Source: Larimichthys crocea
Taxonomy: Eukaryota; Chordata; Actinopteri; Sciaenidae
Assembly (NCBI RefSeq): GCF_000972845.2
Contig: NC_040016.1
Location: 22,550,807-22,614,806 of the forward strand
Direction: 5' to 3'
DNA length: 64,000 nucleotides
The translations under genes and the position numbers were made by a program. Positions 20,701 through 32,700 of this stretch are shown piece after piece. Each line of letters starts with the position of its first letter. Positions within the stretch are counted from its first letter, which is position 1. The notes under the pieces were generated by a model. That model was not told the DNA's origin. It saw nothing but the letters and a program-made list of their open reading frames with translations, and did no database searches.

Positions 20701-23700
20701 GGTTTTATCTTTTTAACCTTCATTTCTCTCTCTCACAGTTTGCTGTGGACTCAGTGCGATTTGATTGTCGACAGGGAGGCGGTGGAGGTGTTGATACGGC
20801 GGCTTGTAATCTCCTCCTTCGAGGACGGGGACTAGAAATTGAAAATGTTTTTTCTTCGTCAGATATATCCCGTCCCAACAGGAACCTGCCGCTCACAGAG
20901 AGGCTCTGCAGCACAGAGGTTTACTGAGACTTCAAATGCAAAACAAACATTAGTTCTGACTTCTTCAGAAACTTAAAGGTCCGGTGTGTCGTATTTACAG
21001 AATCCTGATTACTCTGTTTTCATCAGAGCTTAATCACCTGAGAACAGACGTGACCTTGATGACTGTAACTTCTAACTTTACACTGAGATATTTCTACATA
21101 AACTCAGGCTGCTTCAGTATTTTAGTTTAACAGCTTTAAATATGATCATATTGTGATAATGTGACCTCATCATGTTTATTTAATTAAAGACAAAAAGAGT
21201 TGTTCAGGTTAAACAGATTAAATTTATAGCAGTGATTTTATGAACACATAACAAATCCTGATATATATTCAGACAGTATCCTTATTAATGTCGTCATCGC
21301 ACAGCCCTGATTTAAATATAGAAACGATTTTAAGACTGTACGACTTCAAACTAATTTCATGAGTTAGAACTTAGTTGATTGATGGAAAATTAAGTAAACT
21401 GTCTTGATGTTTAAACGTGATGATAAACTTTCTGGGTTTTGGACATTTAGGACGACACGTTTGTCTTTTTGACAGACATGTTTAAAAGACGATTAATAGA
21501 TAAAATAATAAGAGTAATCAATAATTAAAATTATTGCTAAATTAGTTTGAAGTAGGTGTAAAAATGGTTCAGAGTTTCTTTTTCTTCATCAGCTAACGAT
21601 AACGTTGATTATTGACATCTTGTGTGTGTGGTTTGCTTGAAGCACTGAAGTGGACATGTCCGTATGATCACTCGGTTTGAATTATGTAGTTTGTCCCGTC
21701 ATTTTAATATGCTGCATGTTTGGATCGATGCTTTCTAAGCAGATGAATTGATGTCTGTACTGGACACGTCTCCTGTACAGGGAGTTTAAGGGGTTAATAA
21801 ATGAATTGTTCAGAGTTCAAAATATTCACCAAATTTCATGAATCTAAGGTGACATCTACACTTTGACTGTTGGTTTGGATAAAATCGCAAACATTCTGGT
21901 TAATCAGTCATAAAAACGGATTGTTGCTGCTTCATGTGTTAGATTTTAACAAAGCATGATGGGAAAGCAGCCGCCAGCGTCAGGTGGAGAGGTTTTCTTA
22001 GATATTACATAGATATTGTAGGAAACGCTCCATCGGTGTGTGGAGGTGTTTTGCAGAGTGCTCGCGGTCTTAAGTGTGTTCTGTCTCGAGGAGTAACGCC
22101 GCTGGCAGCCGGTCCTGCTCGGTTCCTCAGACGTACCTGGAGGCGTTGTTACACTCTGAGAGGAAAGAGATTGGACAAGATGAAGAGCCCAGACGATGAA
22201 ATTGCAGATCCCGAATCCCCAAGTGGTGTCATTCAAATGTCACTGTGCCTCCGACATATTTCACGTAATAACCTTTTGGGAGGAGAGCAGTTTAGTGCCT
22301 GGCTGGCCTCGTATCGCCTCGTCGTGTCATCCTTTTGTCTACTGGAAGAACTTTTATTACCTTCTCATATATTGGATCCAGCTCGCCTCATGAGTTTCCA
22401 CCCCAAACAGAGTGACTACATCTTTTATCACTCTATTATTTTTCAGACAATGCTTCCTCGCTCTGTTAGTGCTGCAGCAGGTGCCTGAAAACACGGAGAA
22501 CGAGGCTGCAACTTATTTAGTCAGACTTGTTAGTCTCTGGGACGCTCTGCTGTTTGTGTCTCATCTTGTCACTTTCTACATCACACAGGTTTTATTTTGG
22601 AGGCTTTCTGTTCAGCATGCACGCTCACATTCAGCAGCAGCTGATTCATATTCACTCATTTTTCCATATTTTAAACTGACACATTCAAACAGCTGGGGAT
22701 AAATAGTTTGACTCGACGGCATCGTGAACACATCTGAAGTATAGACAAAGACTCGTTACCTTAACGTGGTAACCAGCAGTTTGTGTGAGTCACAGAAAGT
22801 TGTGAGTGCGTGCAGACAGAAAGTTTTTCGGACCTCCATCAGTGACGTGTTGTTTGGTTTCAGCTCCGGGCGGCAGAGAGGCTGATGGAGTACCTGATCA
22901 CACTGGGGAGCTGCAGCATGTCGCAGGCCTTTCTCATCCGTCACATCCTCTCTCAGATCAGCGCTCTGGCTGATCAGCTCTGGCAGGCTTTCCAGGTAAA
23001 CTCCACACCTCCTCCTCTTCCTCTTCTTTTCTTCTTCTAGCTCAGAGTCAGCGTCAATCTGTTCTGTTTCCCTCCACCGCCTCGAGCTCTGCTCGTGTCT
23101 CTGTTGTTTCACGTCTCTTTGCTGTTGTCATGATACAGCACGCTGTCTGTAAATTCAACATTAATATGTCTCGTGAGGCGTGTGTTGGGTTTGTGTACCT
23201 CTGTACTGCACTCTCTTACAGTATATTACATTCTGTTGGTTGCAGCTTGATTTCCCTTTGCAGAACAGTAAAGTTTATCTTATCTTCAATAATGTATGGA
23301 AAGCAGTTATCTTTGCTGTATGATGATGAGCCTCTGTTTCCTTTTGTTTCCTGCAGCTGACATGCAGCACATTATCGTCACATTATAAGAAAATAAGAAA
23401 CAAAAACAGCATAAATCTCCACTGCAGAGCAGTGAACAGAGAATAAACATATTCAGTCACACATTAAGCCCAAATCATATCTGTCCCCTACAAAGTATAC
23501 AACGACATGTGGTGTAAGTGTATGAAGAGGGGAATAAAGGTGTGCATGAACATGATAAACCTCACTGTATTAATGAAGACATGACAGGACTCCAACAGGT
23601 GTAATAAATATGTAATGTGCTCCATCTGTTCTTCTGTCTGATTCAGCCATCGAATGGTTAAACTGTTCAGGTGCAGTTTGTTATCACTGTCAGATCGTGA

Positions 23701-26700
23701 TTCTTCATGAAAGAGGTCGTGGTGTTTGAGTTTGTTGTGGGGAACAGTCTGCAGCTGAAAGAGGCTGAATGACGCCTGGTTACTGTAACCACACCCACCT
23801 GTCAGTCAAAGCGTCCACGCTCTTAATCCTGCATAACTTTAAGCCTTAATATAATGTGAACAGGTGAGTTGTATATAAATTCACCCTCAGTACAGTTGTC
23901 ATGAACGGGGAAATTAGCTACAGAGACCAAAACAGTTTTTTGTACCAGGCTGTAAACATGTTTATTTCTGCTGTGAAGTTGGACATTTGGACATGGGGAC
24001 TTATGGAGACTGACTCACTTCTGGAGCCAGCCTCAGGTGGACGTTAGAGGAACTGCAGGTTGTGGTACTTCATAGCCTACTTGAACCTACTTACTCATGA
24101 CATTGCTGCTTATATTTTGCAGCATGAATCAGCAGTTTTTCATTCACACTGTCTCTCTTTCTTCGAGTCGGTCTCTGTGCTTCAGTTTGCCGTGTGGACT
24201 CGTCCTCACTTCTGTTCCACCATGATCAATGTGTTGTGTGTGTCAGTGTTTCCTCTCTGCCCTGTATTCAAACATCTCATCAGCAGCACTGGAGACCGCC
24301 TGAGTCACAGGCCAGGCGAGAGCTGGCTGCATTCGGCCGGCCTGCTCTCTGTGAAAGGCAGAGCTGAGTGTTGAGTCACCGGGGGCCCTTTGGAAATGGA
24401 AATGTGTGAAAAAAGAGAAAGGATACAGATGATTTTCCCCCCTTCACCGCTCCCGCTGAGCTTCCCTCCCACTCAGCAGGGTCGGTCATGCTCACTTGCG
24501 CCTGTTTTCCTCCACCTCCTCCTTCTCGAAGGCGAGCGAGAGAGTCTCCAGGCGGGCGATGCCAAAAAGAGAATTTTATCAACACTGCATTTCTGCGGAG
24601 AAAAAGAAAATAGCTGCACTCGATGTTCACTGGAGATATCGACAGAGCAAAACAGCCTTGTGCTGCCATTGTCTCCATCAAACCAGCAGTAATGGGTGTT
24701 TGTCTGAAGGCTCAGTCCTCCACAAACCGCCATCGCCAACGTGGAGCTGTAGGCCTTCGTTAACATGGCCGTTTGACATTTGACAGCACAGACGACCAAC
24801 CAGGCGTGTAATCGTCTGTAACTGACGAGACATCACATGTTCCCAGGTGAAGAAGCTAATTTGTTCCCCTGGTGAACAGTGAATGCAACAGCTGTGTGTA
24901 GTTCAAAGTTTCTGGTCAGTTGGCGTCATGTTGAACGAATATTCTGTCATTCATCGTCCAGTTGGTGATGAGCGTGCATATTAATTAGCTGCTGGGTCTT
25001 TGATCTTGCATCATGACCTTGTTGTCTAACTAGCTTTAACATAACATTGATCAGATATATCGGTACAGCCGAGCGTCCAATGATTGTGACGAGGTTGATA
25101 AACGAGGTGACAAATAGAGATTGATGAGGTTGGAGAAAGACGGACGAGTAAGCAAACTGACAGTTTATCAGCCAGCAGCAGCTGATGTTACAGAGGTACA
25201 AAAAAAATCATCCATCTGCTTCATGAAAAGTGACGCACGGTTCACCGTTTATCTTCATGACCTTATAAAAGCCCTCCAGTGTTTCAGGAGACAGGAACCC
25301 TTCATCTCACAAGGAAAAGAGTTATTGTGAAACTTCAGTCTGAACATGTTGTGGAAAACATTCAGACAGGATCAGGCGTTCTGGTGACCGGCGGTGTGGG
25401 AGTGACGCTATTTGGCTCGTTGCATGACGTCAGGCTTCGTGGAACACCCCTATTGAAATGAATGGAAAAACCTCTGTTTTCGCCTTACAACAGCACAGTC
25501 AAATTATGTTATGACGCCTAGTGGTAAGACTTGGCATCACAGGTTTGGTCCTTGACTCAATATCAAACCAGTTTTTAAATCCTACTGGTGATCGGTTATT
25601 TACATTTAAGCATTTAGCTGACGCTTTTATCCAAAGCGAGGTAAGCCATCAAGGTACTGTGTGACGAGGACATGTTAGTGCGCTACTCGCATTGAATCTA
25701 TGTCCACTTGTAGAGGGGGATAGATTTATCATGTCCAGCTGTGTCTTCAGGAGGTTTGTGAAGGTAGAGACGGACGGCCCTGATCTAATAGGACGTTTCA
25801 CCAACGGGGAACAACAGACGAGAAATAAATCCATCTATCCCTCTCCCCATCCATCCATTGACTTTGTTCCCCCAGTGTCTGATTGAAGATTTTGCCCTTG
25901 CAGCCATCATTGTGCCCATGGAGCTACCCACTATCTCCCCCGCCACTCGTGTTTATTCTGGGCAAAGAAGGCTAAAGCGGGGCCAACGAGATTGCTTTTG
26001 AAGACTCTGTGTGTTTGAAGATCGAGCCGCTGGACCGTCTTATTTGCTTGTCGCTTCACGCCTGAAGCACTCGGCGGTTCGTTCTCTCTGGGGAAGAGCT
26101 GTGTGCCTCCCATTGTGTAAAAAAACTGCAGAGGAGACGACATCTATCCTTCCATTAACATTTTACACACTCGACTCATGCTGGTATCCACAGCAGATAA
26201 CAATGAGAGCAACTACTTGAACTATCAATTCTTGAATCATCGCCAGAGGTTAAATTTAACAGAATACTCAAACAGTTAATTGATAAAGCCGTTATTTGAC
26301 AACGATAAACCTTTCTTTGGCTCAGTGACTGCTTGATCCGTAGATTAACTGTCTCAGCACTAAACAGAGTTAAAATCAGTGGTCCCATGCAGACACGGCA
26401 CATTCATTTCAGCTGGAAGGTCAGATTCAGACATTACAGTGACATTAACCTTTATGTCACTTTGCTCAGGATCTATTTCGGACTCTACAAAGGCCCTCTG
26501 GGAGTTCCTTGTCCCTTGTACAAAACAGTGAGCTTTCATACACTCCCCACGCCGAGTCGGAAGCTGTGAACACAACCTGCTTCAGCTCTTTGTCCTCTGC
26601 CACCCGCCCTCCGTCCTGTCGAGGCTGAATGAAAAGTCTTTCTCAGCATGGAGGATTTTCTTTGTGTGGAAACTGTCATGGCAGTGACACATAAAAAGCT

Positions 26701-29700
26701 GAGCTGTCTCCCTTTTAGTTCAGTATCCTTGATTATTTCAAAATAAAATCTGTGGTTTGTCTGGCTAGAATATCGCTGCAAGGTGAAACTAGAAATACCC
26801 CAATCATGTTTGCCTCAATGGGTCAGGACTGTTTTGGCCGCTAGACCAGGACCGACACAGTGTTGGTCAGATGGTCATAATGGTGTGGCTGATAAAGATA
26901 CAACTATCAGATTGATAGAATGGATTTATTAATAGTTTAGCTCGAGTCTTGGATGTGAACCACAGCCAGCCTTTTCCCAGTCTCGGCTCGGTTGTTTGGA
27001 CCACACCAGGCTTACCTGACCGCTTTCACACCAGCCCAAATGAACTGCACTAACTCGACAAACTGAACTAAACTAGTGAGGCCTGAAAGCATCTTCAGGA
27101 CAAACATGTGCGGCAACAGTTCAACATGTGAGAGTGCTGGATTAAAATACCTGACTGAACAATGCACGCTTCTGTTTGTTCTACACTTTAGTACTCAGCT
27201 GTAATTTTGTGATGAAGGCAATGCGAGCTGTGTGCGTCAGCAGGTATCCATGAAACGCAGAGTTGCTACGCGTTTCCATCTATTCCTGGTGAAAAACAAT
27301 GATTGCACCCATCTACAGAAAGCATTAGTCATACAGGCTGCTAACTGAACATGGGCACGGAGTTTGAAACTTTCATCATTTCCCACCGTGTCTCTTCAGA
27401 TTCAGGCGGCTGTATTTCCCTGATTGATAATGACAAACTTACTGAGGCGTTCCCAGGCTGCAGGTGAAGTCCCCAAGTGAACTCAAACCTCTGTGCTGTC
27501 TGCCTGTACCATCCTCAGATTCACCTGCCAGGTGCTGTGCAGTCTATTTCTAGTGCCTGTCAGTGATTTATGTGGGTGTTTAGATTCAGTTTACCCCTAA
27601 CCCTTGGCTGATAATGGGGCCATATGGTTTACTGGCCCGTATCGCCGGTCTCTGCAGAGCCTTCCTCCAGCCTTCCCAGGATAGATTCAACATGTTATAG
27701 AGAATACAGCCAAGTACATTCACTCCTACTCCATCATACATCTCAGAGGGAAATGTACAATCTCAGAACAGCCAATGTTTCTGAGCTTCTGGTGAGGATA
27801 TTTGAAGATATCTGGATTTATACAACAGATATTAGCTCAACAAGCATGCTGTGGTCGTGTAAAACACCAAATGTGATTAAAGCAGGTGGAAGTAGTGCTT
27901 TACTAATCTTCTCTGTATGTTTGGAGCTTAGATTTGATCTCACCCAAATGTGCATGACCACAAATGACAGAAACTATCGTAACATGCTGAGTTCTCAGCC
28001 CCACGTTTTGCTGTCTGACAGAACGAGTTTCTCTGCCAGTCTTTTGAGGTTATCATGGTGACTGAGTCACACACAGCGCTCGGAGGAGCTGCACAAAGAA
28101 GGTGGAGCGACACGTGGTTCAATGCTCGCTCCTCATGGGAATCAACGGAAAAACCACACGAGTGCTTAGGAGAAATGGAACGTGGACACAAGCCCTCAGC
28201 TGCTACTGTAAATTTATGTGAAACGACAAATGAATTTGCAGTTTGCAATCATTTTTTGTCACATCTTTGTCGCAGCATCCTTGAAAATATGACACAAACT
28301 TCTTTTGGAAACACATTTCTCACCAAAATGAGCGATGAACACGATGTCTTGTAATTTCAGAGGGACGTGGTGTCCCGGGGAACATCTGTGTATTTAGACC
28401 AGGATCAGTTGATCGCTGTAAAAATCAAAGCTGTTTCAAGAAAACCATTTTTTGCACGTCTAAATGTCTAAATCTAAATTATTATTTAGAAGTAAATAAA
28501 ACATTTCTTCAGTTCGAGTTCATTTTACCTCAACTTCTTGTGAACCACGAGCCCTGTATTGTTTTAAACAACTCCGCTGTCTGAATTACAATTAAATTCC
28601 TAAGTAGTAGTTATCATATTATCATTGAAATATTAAACTCTCAGTTCATCAGCATACCACCTGCCACTATTGTGAATGCCAAGCAGGCCTTCACCCCGAT
28701 CCAGCCGGTGGTTAAGAGAGCAGATCGTTCCCATCTGTCCAGGGACTCTGCGCTGACTCAGGCCTTCATGTTCCAGAGGTTGAGAGGACAGGCGCTGGCG
28801 GTTGAAGGGCTTTGTGTCATGTCCACACATCATCAACCTTATTTCCTTGTTATCATTCGCATCATAAGTGGAGAGACTTTAACGGCCCCGCTGGGCGTTC
28901 GTCTGGAGACGACGGGCTAACGAGGAGACGAGTCAGACCTTCACATTTCACTGGGGAATGATTAAAGTTCTTAATTCATGAGTTTATAAAGAGATACAGT
29001 ACGTGTTGACGTTTGCCCAAATGAAGCTGATATATCGATATTTGAGAGTTTGAAATTTGTATTTTTAACATTTTTGAAGAGCTCTCACCAACCACTAAAA
29101 GTCAGTCCCACATTTACTCTTGTCCGGCGGCTTCTTGCTCGCTCACTCTCTCCTTTTCTCTTCTTAGCTTCCTCCGTCAGCGTCCTCTTCACTCTCTGCT
29201 CCTCTGCCATTATGTCCATAGAAGCTGCTGACTGCTGAAAACTTCTTCTTCTTCTTCTTCCTCTTCCTCTTCCTCTTCCTCTTCCTCCTCCTCCTCCTCC
29301 TCCTCCTCCTCCTCCTCCTCCTCTTCCCGGTGGTCCAAAACGCCTGTGGTACAAACACTAACACTCCCCCGGTTCTCTGAGCTCACAGCCCGGGCAGCCC
29401 GGCTAACAAACTGAGACATGACCTAACAGCAGCTGCAGCTGTCAGCAGTTTACTTCACTGTCCATCATAAACTCTGTAAATCACAGAGAGTTGAGGCGGA
29501 GCAGCCGGAGGACATCAGAGGGTCAGTTTAACTTCAGTACATTGAATGAATAATACATTTTTTATATAATTTTACATGATAAACAATGATTTACTCGAGT
29601 GTAATCTAAAGAATTGTCGACGCAGTATTTCAAGGACATTGTGGTTGTGAGCGAGACGTTACAGTCATGAGTATTGGATGAGGGTGGCAGAGGCCACTGT

Positions 29701-32700
29701 TCCTGTCCGACATACATCCTCAGAGATGCTGCAGCCTGGTGCCACTGTCCTTGGAGCAGCGCGGCATACAGATAAGCTGTGCCATCTGGGCGCTGCGTTG
29801 TTCTGTCAGAGGGCGTGACAGTCAGTGGCATACAGCGAACGAGCACAGCCCCTCAGGACACGGCCGTCGTGAAACCCAGCAGTACCTCCGAACCACTGGG
29901 CAGTGTAAATGCCACTCTGACTCCATTACTATGCACCCTCAGGCGTCACTGCCCCGGCGTCTGCACTTTATGCAAACTGTAGGTGGTCTGTGGCCAGCTG
30001 TCTCATCTTCACCACATGTTTTTTTAACTGAGGATTGTAGGTGCATCATGGATGATGAAATCTCATTTGGATTCTGTTCTGCGGGGAGAAAACAGCCTGA
30101 ATTATTCACCTATGGAAAACAGAGTTTGGTGTGGACCTGGAGAAGACTCCAACAAATCAAACTGTATTTCTTTGACTCGTCGTTGATATATTTAACATAT
30201 TTCCAGGTGATTTCTTGTTTTGTCCAATCAGCAGATTTATTTTTACTTCATAATGACGACAAACAATTGTTAGTTATAAAAATAATTATCAAATGTTGGA
30301 GATTAATTTTCTGTCAGATTTAACAGAATAATGATGAGAATTGTTTTTATCTGTATGTGTTTGATGTTTTGATGGTTTTAGGTGGAAATTGAAGAAATGC
30401 AGCATGTATTGACTGAAAAAAGAAATTAGATTAGTTTTCTGTTTTTTAATTATCTGTTGATTACACTATGTAACTTTGGAGAAGTACATAACACACTAAG
30501 TCACACAGCAGCAACTATTTCACTGATTCTGGTGAAACTGGATCATATTTTATGGAGGAAATGTTTTCTGGTTTTCCCTCTGATTTCCTCCGGCTGCTCC
30601 GCCTCAACTCTCTGTGATTTACAGAGTTTATGATGGACAGTGAAGTAACCTGCTGACAGCTGTAGCTGCTGTTAGCTCATGTTAGCTCAGTCTGTTAGAT
30701 CTCAGAACACGGGGGGAGTGTTCGTGTTTGGGACCGCCGGGAAGACGAGCTTGGTGAAATAAAAGGCTGAAAGACAGACGCCGTAATATTAGCTGCTGCT
30801 GGGGACCTGGTTGATCAAAAGTAATGTAATCAGGACAAATACTCGAGTACAGCTGGACATAGTTACCACAGTGGCATTACACTCTGATAAATCACAACAA
30901 CCGTCAGCTCCACTTAAAATAAGTAATTGGAAGATGACATAAGGGCTTTATTCAAACATTTAATATATGAATTAAATTATAAGTCATGCGTGTAATAATT
31001 GGGTTGCTGTGGGCCTCCTGGTTACCTTCTATTGTGGCCTCATTTGGTATGAGATCCCCATGAAACATCTTGTTATTGTCTCATTAGAATGAGCCGACGA
31101 GGTTCACAGCCAGCCGGTGTCTGGGCCGATCGCCCTTAATGATATTAAGTTTGGCCCGGGCATATTAAATTTGGCTTTAGGGTGATGAATGAGCTTTCAG
31201 ACGTGCACGGCTCAGCAGTGGTGGCAGAGCCAGAGGAAATGAGCATCACAGCTGATGCCTTTAAAGGCCAGTGCCAGCTCAATTTGCACCCTTTGGCTCC
31301 ACAGCCCTCTGCGAAGGCTCTGGGAATATTTTTACTTTACCAGCTTCATCTTTTAAATATCAGGAGGTGGCTCATTCCCGAGTTTCAAATACCCTTAGTC
31401 CCACATTTCTGTTGAGAGCCGGGTGCTTGATGGTAATCCCCGACTCAGATAAGGTGAATTCATTCTCAAATGGGGAGTTTAATGGAACTGCTTTGTCCGT
31501 GTGAGTGGCGGCGGCAGTATGTGGAGGGAGAAAAGTCTTCAGGAGATGTGAGACGAGCCGCGGTGCACACGGTTGGCATTTTCCAAGAAAACTTCTTCTT
31601 TTCATGTGCCTCGAAAGCCCATTGGCTCTGGTCCTCATGTGTGTCGCCATGACAGCAGATAGTTCAGCCGCTGCAGGTCTAAAGATCACCGTTACCAAGG
31701 CTGTGAGCAAGAAATCCTTCAGTCGTGGTAATTGCTGAAAGCCCCGACCCTTTGTGAGCGCAGAGTTACAAACAGCAGTGGAAAATGTTACACTTGGTTC
31801 TGGTTTAGTACAGAGGGAAGTCAGTCCTGAGAAAAGAAATGACGGCGACTTTGCAGGCCAACGTCGAAATGTTGCATCAGTTTGAGGTTTATAGGTCTGA
31901 CAACATGTGACCATCGGGAGCAATTAGAGATTACAAGTCTTGCTCAAGGACACTTTGACACGTGGACAGGTGATTGAGCACCAACCCTGCGATTAGTGGA
32001 CTCTACCTGCTGAGCCCCAGCAGGTGATCCACCCAGCACAGTGTGGGGTGTGTTCAGTCCGTTCGTGGTGCCTTCACTGCCTCACTTGAGTGACGTTCTA
32101 ACAAGAGACTCCTCTTGATGCTGTAAAGGCATTCATGCATACATAAACATGAAAATAAACATAGACATGAACAAACAGTAGAGCCAACATACAGCAACAT
32201 CTTTGACTTGACATTACCAATGCTGCGATTAACAATAACTGCTGTCTGATTATCAATAACTGATTAGTTTCCCTCTCAGTTGAAGTTGGAAAGTTGCCTC
32301 CGTTTCCTGGTCAAACTCTGTAGCTGGTTCTCAGCCTTCCTCTTGGCTCAAGTTGCCATCGAGAGCTTCGTCAGTATTTCTGCTGCTTACTCACCGGCTC
32401 TGCTGCCGTCCTCGGGGAGAAAGGAAAAACCAATAACACCTTCGCAGGGAAAACAAACAGTGACATAGTTTTCTTTCCGCTGTAGTACGTGAAGCACAGG
32501 GCTGACAGGTGAGGAGATAGTCGGTCCTTATACAGGAAGACCGGAAAGTGGGAACCAGAACAATCAGTGCACCATGCAGTTATTTCTCCAGATGTTTAAG
32601 TGTAATCTTGTTCTGGTCCAAAGACGTTTTAGGATGTTGTTGGTATCTTGTCTTTCTCTCTGCACAATCTTGACCAACTAGTTAACAGCTTATTGTGAAG

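Larger units (their letters stand above)
15309..22863 (+). other. mei4 intron 3
   Basis: 7555 bases, GTGAGT to TTTCAG. It contains a minus-strand LINE fragment (20190-20420) and a partial TTAA MITE (20973-21060). I recognise nothing else. Open frames such as 17175-17384, 19332-19595 and 22036-22488 have no family resemblance and no sign of splicing into the gene. Confidence 0.7.

Noticed and set aside
29085..29419. Poly-Glu, poly-Arg and poly-Gly proteins on the minus strand
   Set aside because: All three frames read the same TTC/CTC microsatellite inside a repeat element.
29739..30323. 194-residue open frame
   Set aside because: No family resemblance, no splice context, a weak start and a composition like neighbouring non-coding DNA.
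31936..32025. Possible tRNA gene or tRNA-like promoter
   Set aside because: A B-box-like word exists, but no cloverleaf can be drawn and the sequence matches a common fish repeat.
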